Assembly: GCF_049959315.1 (NCBI RefSeq)
Contig: NZ_CP188201.1
Strand: one strand, 5' to 3'
Origin: Serratia proteamaculans_D
GTDB lineage: Bacteria > Pseudomonadota > Gammaproteobacteria > Enterobacterales > Enterobacteriaceae
Length of the DNA stretch: 64,000 nt
The position numbers and the translations under genes are program-made. The notes below the pieces were generated by a model. It saw nothing but the letters and a program-made list of their open reading frames with translations, was not told the origin of the DNA and did no database searches. Shown here in pieces: positions 16,832-24,959 of the stretch; the first letter of the stretch is position 1, and each line of letters opens with the position of its first letter.

Positions 16832-17504
16832 GCGTTGGTTTGTCACCGGCACCGATACCGAAGTGGGCAAAACCGTGGCCAGCAGTGCCTTGTTGCAGGC
16901 CGCCAATCTGGCAGGCTACCGTACTGTGGGTTATAAACCGGTGGCTTCCGGCAGCGAGATGACCGCCGATGGCTTGCGTAACGGCGATGCGCTGGCGTTA
17001 CAGGCTAACGGCTCGGTTGCGCTAAGTTACCAGGAAGTAAACCCTTACGTTTTCGCCGAACCGACTTCACCGCATATTGTCAGCGCCGATGAAGGGCGGC
17101 CGATCGAACTGGCCCAGCTTTCCGCCGGGTTACGCCATCTGGAACAAAAGGCCGATTGGCTGCTGGTCGAAGGTGCCGGCGGCTGGTTTACACCGCTTTC
17201 GGAACAGCATACCTTTGCCGACTGGGTACAGCAGGAGCAACTGCCGGTGATTTTGGTGGTGGGCATCAAGCTGGGTTGCATTAACCATGCGCTGCTGACT
17301 GTACAGGCTATCAAACAGGCGGGATTGTCGTTGGTCGGCTGGATCGCCAATGACGTCAGCCCGCCGGGCCGTCGTCATCAGGAATATCTGGCCACGCTGC
17401 GCCGTATGCTGCCCGCGCCGTTGCTCGGTGAAATCCCCCATCTGGCCGAACCCGAACGGCAGGCTTTGGGGCACTATCTGGATTTGAGCGTTTTACCTCA
17501 TTGA
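16824..17504 (+). CDS. bioD: Dethiobiotin synthetase
   Basis: ATP-dependent carboxylase closing the ureido ring of dethiobiotin from 7,8-diaminopelargonate and CO2. The 226-residue protein opens with the P-loop GTDTEVGKT (residues about 8-16) and includes the LLVEGAGGW motif near residue 110. It is the last gene of bioBFCD, overlapping bioC by eight bases. In E. coli uvrB follows; here about 3.7 kb of extra DNA intervenes. Confidence 0.96.
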   Translation: MIKRWFVTGTDTEVGKTVASSALLQAANLAGYRTVGYKPVASGSEMTADGLRNGDALALQANGSVALSYQEVNPYVFAEPTSPHIVSADEGRPIELAQLSAGLRHLEQKADWLLVEGAGGWFTPLSEQHTFADWVQQEQLPVILVVGIKLGCINHALLTVQAIKQAGLSLVGWIANDVSPPGRRHQEYLATLRRMLPAPLLGEIPHLAEPERQALGHYLDLSVLPH

Positions 17505-17516
17505 GGGTTAAGCCTT

Positions 17517-17541
17517 CCGTCCACGGATCCACCGTGGACGG
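17517..17541. terminator. Strong hairpin between bioD and the beta-helix gene
   Basis: A perfect 10-base stem (CCGTCCACGG / CCGTGGACGG) with a five-base loop, 13 bases after the bioD stop and 20 bases from the end of the convergent gene. No T-run follows on either strand, so its role as an intrinsic terminator is likely but not certain. Confidence 0.55.
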
Positions 17542-17561
17542 AGAAGAACCGACCTGCCGTT

Positions 17562-19232
17562 TTACATGGCGGTGATGCATGCATTATCTAAGTAAAGCAC
17601 CCCGTTTTTCGCTAAGGCATACAAATTGAAAGACAAGATGACATGGGTTGCCCAAACCGGCACTTTTCGTCGGTTGGCGTTAAAACGGTATTCCTTAAAC
17701 TCGGCATAATCACTGGCATTGAGAGTGCCATCCCAGGCGGCCACATCTGACTTGGCGACGATTGATACGCCGTTGCTTTCGGTCTCCTGAATACAGGCAT
17801 AACTGAGTGTGGCAAATAAATTGCCGGTGCCGCCATTCAGTGCTTTCAGGGTAAAACAGGCGCCCAACTGTTCATATTGCGATACCGGAACCACCAGTCG
17901 TAAACCGGCGCTGGAGTTGGTATTTCCGAGCTTGGTCACTTTTAGGGCATTGCTGCCGTTAACGCCTGCGCCGGCCTCAATAGCCAGGGTAATGACGTCA
18001 GAGATAAAGGGACTGCTGACGTTGCCACCGGAAACCTCCCAACCTATCGGCTTGGTAGTAAATGAGAAATTACCGTCTTTGAGCTTGTTATTATTGGCGG
18101 TGGTCAAAGTCTGAATGCCTTTGCCGCCACCGCCGCCATCCAGCCGACTGTTTTTAATCACAAAGTCGCCGGTACCGCCAAAATAACGGCCGGTCGCTGT
18201 TCTAACTCCATAGAACTTAACGTTGTCTACGATAATTCCGCTGCTGCCTGCTTCGGCGTAAAAACAGTAGTCTTGGGCCAGGGGGGTTTGCAGCGTAATG
18301 ATCTCCCCACCCTGAATAAGTAATGACGCATTCTGGTTGGCGCTACAGCGGAAGGGGGAATCAGAAAGTGGGCTATTACTATTACCGAACTCAATATGGC
18401 AGCCGTGCAACTCAACGCTTCCAGCTTCTACATTTACAATCGCACCCGCATAATCTATTGATGTTCCGAAGAAACGAAATGCGCCATTTTGGTTCTTATT
18501 ACCGATAGCCAACCCCTGAGAGTTACCGATAGTGCCACCAAAGAAGTTGATCCCTTCCCCAAAGTTATGATCGGTGGGATCTTTATCACCAGTTTGTGAC
18601 TGTGGCACATTAGTGGTTTTAGCGGCTGGCATATGCACGCACTCATAGCAACGGACGATCTCACAGCCATAGTGATGCCCAATGTACGCGTTGGTACCAA
18701 AATACATGCCGTAATAAAAACCGGAAATATAGACATTATTAACGGAAAAATTTCCCAACAGGCTTTCCGGTGATTGGAACACTATCCCATCTATAAAGTT
18801 ATATGCTGTCTTTTGACCGGGCACTTCAGACTGAGTTGCCCCAATCCCCTTGACGGTAAAGTTCTTTAAGATTGGTGCCGGGCGAATGGGGATCCCGTTA
18901 TCCAACGCGAGAGGGGTTGCATAGCACCGCAGGAAGTAGTTGTGGTCGTTTTTAGTCCCGTTGGGGATATTGGTGGTGATATTTACACCGTTACCGTCAA
19001 TATAAACGTAGCCAACATCGATATCGGTCTTGGGAGCCGTCCACACCTCAAACGGCGCGGTGAATTTTACAATTGTCGGTCTTTTTAATGTGCCTGTAAT
19101 GAAAGTTTGGGCCTTGATCAGCTCATCGCGAGACTTGACGTAAATCCCCTCGACATCAAGACGATCTTGCAGAGTCCAGACCTTCCCGTTCAGGTCGCTA
19201 TATTGGATAAATTTTGCATCGTTATCGGCCAT
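17562..19232 (-). CDS. Phage-tailspike-like right-handed beta-helix protein, orphan
   Basis: A 556-residue protein without signal peptide. The N-terminus (about 1-80, including YSDLNGKVWTLQDRLDVEG) resembles the entry region of phage tail fibre/spike proteins. Residues about 85-385 are rich in short V/I/F-x-G-N/D-x turns typical of a parallel beta-helix (pectate-lyase-like fold). From about 395 the segment KDGNFSFTTKPIGWEVSGG begins a jelly-roll domain that resembles a carbohydrate-binding module. I infer a polysaccharide-binding or -cleaving spike; no catalytic residues can be assigned by eye. GAGGGA precedes the ATG. No other phage structural, lysis or integration gene is nearby. Codon use looks less GC-rich than bio or uvrB. 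Confidence 0.6.
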   Translation of the reverse strand: MADNDAKFIQYSDLNGKVWTLQDRLDVEGIYVKSRDELIKAQTFITGTLKRPTIVKFTAPFEVWTAPKTDIDVGYVYIDGNGVNITTNIPNGTKNDHNYFLRCYATPLALDNGIPIRPAPILKNFTVKGIGATQSEVPGQKTAYNFIDGIVFQSPESLLGNFSVNNVYISGFYYGMYFGTNAYIGHHYGCEIVRCYECVHMPAAKTTNVPQSQTGDKDPTDHNFGEGINFFGGTIGNSQGLAIGNKNQNGAFRFFGTSIDYAGAIVNVEAGSVELHGCHIEFGNSNSPLSDSPFRCSANQNASLLIQGGEIITLQTPLAQDYCFYAEAGSSGIIVDNVKFYGVRTATGRYFGGTGDFVIKNSRLDGGGGGKGIQTLTTANNNKLKDGNFSFTTKPIGWEVSGGNVSSPFISDVITLAIEAGAGVNGSNALKVTKLGNTNSSAGLRLVVPVSQYEQLGACFTLKALNGGTGNLFATLSYACIQETESNGVSIVAKSDVAAWDGTLNASDYAEFKEYRFNANRRKVPVWATHVILSFNLYALAKNGVLYLDNACITAM

Positions 19233-19422
19233 GGTCTATCCCTCAGTTCAAGTTAACGGTTGTGAAAACCCGTTGAATATGGAGGGAGTGTTTGGTCATA
19301 TCCAACAAACGGAGTTTGGTCTTCGCTGATACAACACAAGGCAAAATGAGTGGTGCAGTTCTGAAGGCGTTAGTCTGGGATAAGCCATGAGAGCGGGGTG
19401 CAATATTGCACACCCCTGCCAG

Positions 19423-20133
19423 TCAAACTGCCAGATAGGCATTAATCAACTCCTCGTCCAACTGTTCCAGCGTGCCATCTGCGACGCTGCGCCCCTGGTC
19501 CATCAGGCAAAAACGGTCCGCTACCCGACGGACAAACGGCAGCTTGTGCTCCACCAGCAGGATGGTCATACCCAGTTCGCGGTTAAGCTTGCGGATCACG
19601 TTGCCGATATCGGCGGCGATCGTTGGTTGCACACCGCTGGTGGGCTCATCGAGGATCAGTAATTCAGGCTCCAGCACCAGGGCGCGACCAATCGCCAGTT
19701 GTTGTTGTTCCCCGTCACACAAATCCCCGGCTCTGCGGCTGCGCATCTCTCGCAGGTTGGGGAACAGGTTATAAATCAAAGGCGGAATGCGGCGGTTTTT
19801 ATCGCGGCCGGCCATCAGCGCTACCTGTAGGTTTTCCTCTACGCTGAGCTGCGAAAAGATTTGCCGCCCTTGCGGCACATAGCTGATCCCCAGTGCAGTG
19901 CGGGTTTCCACCGGTTGCTGCAGCAGGTTTTGTGGCGGTTCATCCGCCAACTGCCAGGTCATGCTGCCACTGACCACCGGCAAATGGCCCATGATGCAGT
20001 TCACCAGCGTGGTCTTGCCCACGCCGTTACGGCCGATGAGCACCGTGCACTGACCGCGCGGCAATTCCAGATTGATGTCCCACAGAGTATGGGTTTGTCC
20101 GTAAAACTGATTCACTGACCTTAAACTTAACAT
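19423..20133 (-). CDS. Orphan UrtE-like ABC ATPase with altered signature motif
   Basis: A 236-residue ABC ATPase of the branched-chain amino acid/urea importer class (LivF/UrtE). Walker A GRNGVGKTT (residues 34-42), Q-loop YVPQGRQIF and Walker B LLILDEPTSGVQP are intact, and the C-terminus INAYLAV is UrtE-like. The signature, normally LSGGQ, reads LCDGE (138-142), which would be expected to weaken ATP sandwiching. Partner genes urtA-D are not in the window, and about 1.1 kb upstream is non-coding. It is either a relic of a urea transporter or an ATPase serving a distant permease. It lies in the segment inserted between bioD and uvrB. Confidence 0.7.
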   Translation of the reverse strand: MLSLRSVNQFYGQTHTLWDINLELPRGQCTVLIGRNGVGKTTLVNCIMGHLPVVSGSMTWQLADEPPQNLLQQPVETRTALGISYVPQGRQIFSQLSVEENLQVALMAGRDKNRRIPPLIYNLFPNLREMRSRRAGDLCDGEQQQLAIGRALVLEPELLILDEPTSGVQPTIAADIGNVIRKLNRELGMTILLVEHKLPFVRRVADRFCLMDQGRSVADGTLEQLDEELINAYLAV

Positions 20134-20316
20134 CCGGCATTCTCCTCAAAGAATTGTATTCCACTCCTTGCTACCGTTTTCGCAGTAGCGGTTTCTTTCC
20201 CGAGTGTTTTAATGTCCAGAATAAAATGCTGAATGAATGCCTTTTACCAGGCAGTTTAAATTCGGATAAAACAAGTGACACATAGACAAAAATCGCAGTT
20301 ATTGTCGGCTTGTCCG

Positions 20317-20346
20317 CGCTCTTTAGTCTTTATCAAGTAAAGAGCG
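20317..20346. repeat. Inverted repeat in the region upstream of uvrB
   Basis: A perfect 9-base stem, CGCTCTTTA and TAAAGAGCG, with a 12-base loop. Role unknown; it could be a terminator or a binding site. Confidence 0.4.
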
Positions 20347-20432
20347 GTTGTGTTACTCCCGTCCGGCCCCCAAATGACAGCGGATCATTCCGCCATTACG
20401 GCCCGGATATTTATCCCGAACGTACTTTTGCC

Positions 20433-20458
20433 GCCCAAGGGTAATGCAACCCTTGGGC
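20433..20458 (+). terminator. Candidate hairpin terminator of an unknown transcript
   Basis: GCCCAAGGGT / ACCCTTGGGC is a perfect 10-base stem with a six-base loop, followed by CAACTTTATAAA. It resembles a terminator, but no gene ends just upstream on the plus strand. Confidence 0.4.
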
Positions 20459-20816
20459 CAACTTTATAAAACCGCTAAAAACAGGATTGTTATTGCCTTG
20501 TTAACGGTTTTTCGCGTCAGGACAGGCCTGGTGGAGCAGGTGAAAATAGAGGGGAAAGTTAACGCGGACGATTTTTGCACTCTTCCAGTGCTGCGAAGAA
20601 TGCTTATGGTGCAAACTATTTCGTCGGTTGCAGCAAGATGCAACAACTGATAGCAACAATGAGATAAATCCGTTTTTGGCAATGGGGCTTTTTAGCATTA
20701 ATCGGCATAACCAAAGCGATATTATTGTGAAAAAATAACTAAAAAAGCCATCTTGACGGGCAGAAACGGCAAAAAGCGTTCTTTCTGTAACTCCCAGCCG
20801 GGGCGGGGCGGTGAGA

Positions 20817-20841
20817 GTTATCCACTATTCCTGTGGATAAC
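20817..20841. promoter_or_regulatory. Inverted pair of DnaA boxes upstream of uvrB
   Basis: GTTATCCAC and GTGGATAAC form a perfect 9-base inverted repeat with seven bases between. The right half includes a perfect DnaA box (TTATCCACA on the minus strand); the left has TTATCCACT. DnaA binding upstream of uvrB has been reported in E. coli, so a regulatory role is plausible. Confidence 0.65.
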
Positions 20842-21141
20842 CTTGTGCATTAGATTTAGAAAACCGGTTTAAAGCGAGAGCGGACGCGGGTTGTGTTCGC
20901 TTTGTCCGCAATCTCGTCTTTTTTATAAAGTTATTACTTATCAATAAATTAACTAAAATCAAGCGGCTAATGTATTGATGAAGTATCTATGTATGATTTT
21001 TGGCCGCAGTGCTATCAATAAGTTAATTCGTGACGGATTTTGGGGATAAATCTGTTATTGACAATAAAAATGTCACGCGGCTGTAACCCCGACGGTGCAT
21101 TCAGCCTGATTTGACGCACGCTAAAACGACGAATCGCTTGA

Positions 21142-21161
21142 AGCTGGTTTTATATCCAGTA
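21142..21161. promoter_or_regulatory. LexA (SOS) box of uvrB
   Basis: The core CTGGTTTTATATCCAG matches the CTGTN8ACAG pattern with symmetric changes and closely resembles the E. coli uvrB SOS box, whose right half is also CCAG. It lies about 110 bases upstream of the uvrB start. Confidence 0.82.
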
Positions 21162-21271
21162 TCATGGGCACTGGCAAAAATCGCCGGGGCTTTCCATAAT
21201 TAGAGGCCATTCATCGAGCATTAGCTCTATGGCCGCCTGAGCGCGCACATCTCCACAGGGTAGCCGAGTCC

Positions 21272-23284
21272 ATGAGTAAAGTTTTCAAACTGCATTCCGA
21301 ATTCAAGCCGGCCGGCGATCAGCCGCAGGCCATCAGCAAGCTGGAAGAGGGCCTGGAAGATGGCCTGGCACACCAGACGCTGCTGGGCGTCACCGGTTCG
21401 GGCAAGACATTTACCGTCGCCAATGTGATAGCCGATCTCAACCGGCCCACTATGGTGCTGGCACCTAACAAAACGCTGGCTGCGCAGCTGTACGGCGAGA
21501 TGAAAGAGTTCTTTCCCGAGAATGCGGTCGAGTATTTTGTTTCTTACTACGACTACTACCAACCGGAAGCCTACGTACCCAGCTCCGACACCTTTATCGA
21601 AAAAGACGCCGCGGTGAACGAACACATCGAGCAGATGCGTCTTTCTGCGACTAAAGCATTGCTGGAGCGCCGCGATGTGATCGTGGTGGCGTCGGTATCG
21701 GCGATCTATGGTCTGGGCGATCCTGATTTGTATCTGAAGATGATGCTGCACCTGACCAAGGGCATGATCATCGATCAGCGTGCGATCCTGCGCCGTTTGG
21801 CGGAGCTGCAATATGCCCGTAACGATCAGGCATTCCAGCGCGCGACCTTCCGCGTGCGTGGCGAGGTGATCGACGTCTTCCCGGCTGAGTCGGACGAACT
21901 GGCGCTGCGTATTGAACTGTTTGATGAGGAGGTCGAGCGGCTTTCGCTGTTTGATCCTTTAACCGGCCAGATCGAGCAGGTGGTGCAACGCTTCACCATT
22001 TATCCGAAGTCGCACTACGTGACGCCGCGTGAGCGGATCCTGCAGGCGATGGAGGAGATCAAAGTGGATCTGGCCGAACGGCGCAAGGTGCTGTTGGCCA
22101 ATAACAAGCTGCTGGAAGAACAGCGCCTGACGCAGCGAACGCAGTTTGATCTGGAGATGATGAACGAACTGGGCTACTGCTCCGGTATTGAAAACTACTC
22201 GCGCTACCTGTCCGGACGTAAAGAGGGCGAGCCACCGCCGACGCTGTTTGATTATTTACCGGCGGATGGCCTGCTGGTGGTCGATGAATCCCACGTCACC
22301 ATTCCGCAAATCGGCGCTATGTACAAGGGCGACCGTTCGCGTAAAGAGACGCTGGTGGAATACGGTTTCCGCCTGCCGTCGGCGCTGGACAACCGCCCGA
22401 TGCGTTTTGAAGAGTTCGAAGCCTTGGCGCCGCAGACCATTTATGTGTCTGCCACGCCGGGCAAATATGAGCTGGAGAAGTCCGGCGACGATATTATCGA
22501 TCAGGTGGTGCGCCCTACCGGCTTGCTGGATCCACTAATAGAAGTCAGGCCGGTGACCACCCAGGTGGATGACCTGCTGTCTGAAATTCGCAAGCGTGTG
22601 GCAATCAACGAACGCGTACTGGTCACTACCCTGACCAAACGCATGGCGGAAGACCTGACCGAATATCTTGAAGAGCACGGCGAGCGGGTACGCTATCTGC
22701 ACTCGGACATCGATACCGTGGAACGGGTCGAAATCATTCGTGACCTGCGCCTGGGCGAGTTTGACGTGCTGGTGGGTATCAACCTGTTGCGTGAGGGGCT
22801 GGACATGCCTGAGGTGTCGCTGGTGGCGATCCTGGACGCGGATAAAGAAGGCTTCCTGCGTTCCGAACGTTCGTTAATCCAGACCATTGGCCGTGCGGCA
22901 CGTAACCTCAATGGTAAAGCAATCCTCTACGGTGACAGAATTACCGACTCTATGGCCAGGGCGATTAGCGAGACCGAACGCCGTCGCGCCAAACAGCAGG
23001 CGTTTAACGAAGAAAATGGCATTGTACCGCAGGGCCTGAACAAGAAAGTTTCCGATGTTCTGCAGTTGGGTAAACCGGGTAATCGTGGCAAGGGTCGAGG
23101 GAAGGGCAAGGCGGCGGAAAACGCCGGGCAATACCAAAACCTCACGCCAAAAGCCCTGGATCAAAAAATCCGCGAGCTGGAAGCGCAGATGTATACCCAC
23201 GCACAGAACCTGGAGTTCGAGTTGGCGGCGGGCTTGCGTGATGAGATACACCAGCTGCGTGAGCAGTTTATCGCTATTTCGTGA
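21272..23284 (+). CDS. uvrB: Excinuclease ABC subunit UvrB
   Basis: DNA-damage-verifying helicase-like subunit of nucleotide excision repair; it forms a complex with UvrA, then recruits UvrC. The 670-residue protein has Walker A GVTGSGKTF near residue 39, the beta-hairpin region SYYDYYQPEAYVP near residue 92 used to probe the strand, the VVDESHV motif near residue 338, the helicase motif VI region QTIGRAARN and a C-terminal UVR domain (about 632-667) for UvrC contact. Length and sequence match E. coli UvrB. SOS control is indicated by the LexA box upstream. Confidence 0.98.
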   Translation: MSKVFKLHSEFKPAGDQPQAISKLEEGLEDGLAHQTLLGVTGSGKTFTVANVIADLNRPTMVLAPNKTLAAQLYGEMKEFFPENAVEYFVSYYDYYQPEAYVPSSDTFIEKDAAVNEHIEQMRLSATKALLERRDVIVVASVSAIYGLGDPDLYLKMMLHLTKGMIIDQRAILRRLAELQYARNDQAFQRATFRVRGEVIDVFPAESDELALRIELFDEEVERLSLFDPLTGQIEQVVQRFTIYPKSHYVTPRERILQAMEEIKVDLAERRKVLLANNKLLEEQRLTQRTQFDLEMMNELGYCSGIENYSRYLSGRKEGEPPPTLFDYLPADGLLVVDESHVTIPQIGAMYKGDRSRKETLVEYGFRLPSALDNRPMRFEEFEALAPQTIYVSATPGKYELEKSGDDIIDQVVRPTGLLDPLIEVRPVTTQVDDLLSEIRKRVAINERVLVTTLTKRMAEDLTEYLEEHGERVRYLHSDIDTVERVEIIRDLRLGEFDVLVGINLLREGLDMPEVSLVAILDADKEGFLRSERSLIQTIGRAARNLNGKAILYGDRITDSMARAISETERRRAKQQAFNEENGIVPQGLNKKVSDVLQLGKPGNRGKGRGKGKAAENAGQYQNLTPKALDQKIRELEAQMYTHAQNLEFELAAGLRDEIHQLREQFIAIS

Positions 23285-23391
23285 CCGGTTGGGGCGCCGC
23301 CAGGAGTGGCGCTGCCTCACATAAAATCCTTGTCGCCTCCGCCAAAGCTGATTATGGTGTGCGGCCAATTGACTATTACGAGCCGCAGACC

Positions 23392-23649
23392 ATGACCGAA
23401 CACCAGTCCAAAGACCCGATGCACGGCGTCACTCTGGAACAACTTTTGAATAAACTGGTGGAGAACTACGGCTGGTCAGGGCTGGCTGAACGCATTCGCA
23501 TCAACTGCTTCAGCAGCGATCCCAGCATCAAATCCAGCCTGAAGTTTCTGCGCCGCACGCCGTGGGCGCGCAAGCAGGTGGAAGATCTTTATATCGATAT
23601 GGTCGAGAAGGCCGCCAGCGATAATCCGTGGTTGCGCGGCGGCCAATAA
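23392..23649 (+). CDS. VF530 / DUF2132 family small DNA-binding-like protein
   Basis: An 85-residue protein with the full VF530 signature: DPMHGVTLEQLLNKLVENYGW, then RIRINCFSSDPSIKSSLKFLRRT and PWARKQVEDLY. The family fold resembles a small helical DNA-binding domain, but no function is proven. The start at 23392 is preferred because the conserved part begins at DPMHG a few residues later; an upstream ATG at 23281 would overlap uvrB. The ribosome site is weak. The gene is convergent with ybhK, four bases apart. Confidence 0.85.
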   Translation: MTEHQSKDPMHGVTLEQLLNKLVENYGWSGLAERIRINCFSSDPSIKSSLKFLRRTPWARKQVEDLYIDMVEKAASDNPWLRGGQ

Positions 23650-23653
23650 AGCC

Positions 23654-24571
23654 TTAACCGCGGGCACCCAGCTCGATCAATGCCTGATCCAGCGCCTGGC
23701 GTAGCAACTGACGGTCGTGGCGGTAAGGGATATCCGTCGCTTCCAGCGGTTGTTTAATCACCACCCGATCCTGCACTTCGCTGGCATCGACCGCCGGCCC
23801 AACAATCAGCGCGTCAATCATCTGGCGGCCAATTTTCTCCTCCATCAGCTCCAGCTTGTTCTTCAGCGTCAAGGCGGCTGCCGCGACGCTCAGCTCGCGC
23901 CCCAGATTGCCGATATAAATCATATTGGCGCTGCTGCGGCGCAAGGCCTGAGTCAGGTCATCGAGCAGCAGCAGCGGCATCAGGCTGGTCAGGAAGCTGC
24001 CTGGCCCAATCAGGATCACATCGGCCTGTGCGATGGCGTCCAGCGCCTCTCGCGTAGCGTTGACGCGCGGTGACAGCATCAGTTCCTGCGGCATGTCAGT
24101 CAGTTGATCGACGTTCACTTCACCATAGACGTGGTTGCCTTCATGGTCGTGTGCCATCAGATCAACCGGCTGCTCAGACATTGGGATCAGCGCCGCGTCG
24201 ATCTTCAGCAAGCTGCGCACCAGATTGATCGCTTCCAGTGGGCGCACGCTGAGATGATCCAACGCCTTCAGCATCAGATTACCGAGGTTATGCCCCGAGA
24301 GTTCGCCATTGCCGCTAAAGCGGTACTCGAACATCGCCGAGGCCACGCTCGGTTCGGTGATCAACTGATTCAGACAGTTACGGGTATCGCCCCAGGCAAT
24401 GCCGCCTTCCGAGCGGCGAATACGGCCAGTGGAACCGCCGTTATCGGTGGTGGTGACAATACCGGTTAAACGGGATCCTAAAGACGACAGGGAAGACATC
24501 ACGCGGCCAAGACCATGGCCGCCACCTAATGCCACCACCCGATCGAGATCGGCCAGGGTACGATTACGCAT
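23654..24571 (-). CDS. ybhK: YvcK/YbhK family protein (gluconeogenesis factor type)
   Basis: A 305-residue cytoplasmic protein of the UPF0052/YvcK family with a CofD-like nucleotide-binding fold. It opens with VVALGGGHGLGRVMSSL (residues 12-28) and continues with TTTDNGGSTGRIRR and GDTRNCLNQL, all family hallmarks. In Bacillus, YvcK is a UDP-sugar-binding protein needed on gluconeogenic carbon sources; the role in enterobacteria is less clear. It is divergent from moaA, in the same place as in E. coli. Confidence 0.93.
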   Translation of the reverse strand: MRNRTLADLDRVVALGGGHGLGRVMSSLSSLGSRLTGIVTTTDNGGSTGRIRRSEGGIAWGDTRNCLNQLITEPSVASAMFEYRFSGNGELSGHNLGNLMLKALDHLSVRPLEAINLVRSLLKIDAALIPMSEQPVDLMAHDHEGNHVYGEVNVDQLTDMPQELMLSPRVNATREALDAIAQADVILIGPGSFLTSLMPLLLLDDLTQALRRSSANMIYIGNLGRELSVAAAALTLKNKLELMEEKIGRQMIDALIVGPAVDASEVQDRVVIKQPLEATDIPYRHDRQLLRQALDQALIELGARG

Positions 24572-24721
24572 AAATTTCCTTACAAAGGGGCTTAACTGCC
24601 CGCATAAAGTAGCGGATTTGGCGTAAAAACGCGAAAAAGAGTGTGATTTGCGTGATTCCGGTCAATTCGTCTGCGTAAAGGACGTTTATCATGGTTTACC
24701 AGATTTGGAAGCGCGTAAAAA

Positions 24722-24745
24722 CGCTGTATACACAATTATATAGCG
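24722..24745. promoter_or_regulatory. ModE box upstream of moaA
   Basis: CGCTGTAT and ATATAGCG form an inverted repeat with one mismatch and an 8-base spacer, the same geometry as the modA box at 6571-6594. In E. coli, ModE-molybdate activates moaA, so the same control is expected here. Confidence 0.8.
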
Positions 24746-24843
24746 AAATTGGGCGTTGGCTATCGCCTTTGTTTAGCGCTAGAATTCTGATGAAAACCAC
24801 GGTTTCGTTCCGGCTACTCAGTCTGCGGGAACTGAAACCAAAA

Positions 24844-24946
24844 CTCCTAGCCTCTGGGCCTACGTTGTTCTGAGAACAATATGGCGCTTGGGCCGTGGCG
24901 AAGTCAGCCACCAGGGTGCAGAGCGGAAACGCTCGCATCTCCCGAC
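24844..24946 (+). ncRNA. Molybdenum cofactor (Moco) riboswitch in the moaA leader
   Basis: The leader keeps the conserved Moco motif: CTCCTAGCCTCTG at the 5' end, the hairpin GTGGC-GAAGTCA-GCCAC (24895-24911) followed by CAGGG, a GAAA-tetraloop hairpin GAGCG/CGCTC (24921-24934), and TCTCCCGAC at the 3' end. A variable hairpin GTTGTTC/GAACAAT lies inside (24864-24880). The moaA ribosome site follows within a few bases. Known Moco RNAs of this type reduce moaA expression when the cofactor is plentiful. Confidence 0.93.
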
Positions 24947-24959
24947 TTTGGAAGGTGTT

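Larger units (their letters stand above)
20134..21271. other. Long intergenic region upstream of uvrB
   Basis: About 1.1 kb without a convincing gene. It holds two hairpins (20317-20346 and 20433-20458), a pair of inverted DnaA-type boxes (20817-20841), an AT-rich stretch around 20900-21060 and the SOS box of uvrB (21142-21161). Short ORFs near 20444-20682 on both strands lack ribosome sites and recognisable sequence. A small RNA between the hairpins is possible but unsupported. Confidence 0.6.
24572..24959. other. ybhK-moaA intergenic control region
   Basis: This 388-base gap is filled by regulation rather than genes: a ModE box at 24722-24745, about 100 bases of presumed promoter and leader, and the Moco riboswitch at 24844-24946. 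A 60-codon ORF beginning at 24691 runs through the riboswitch and is not considered a gene. Confidence 0.8.

Noticed and set aside
17562..20133. Prophage between bioD and uvrB
   Set aside because: Only one phage-like gene; no integrase, repressor, structural, lysis or att-like sequences were seen.
20444..20698. Overlapping short ORFs on both strands upstream of uvrB
   Set aside because: They start at or inside a terminator-like hairpin or lack ribosome sites, and resemble nothing recognisable.
20817..20841. Replication origin suggested by paired DnaA boxes
   Set aside because: Only two boxes, no 13-mer array, no dnaA, gidA or mioC-type neighbours; a regulatory role at uvrB is simpler.
24691..24873. 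60-codon ORF upstream of moaA
   Set aside because: It overlaps the ModE box and the first part of the riboswitch and has no family resemblance.
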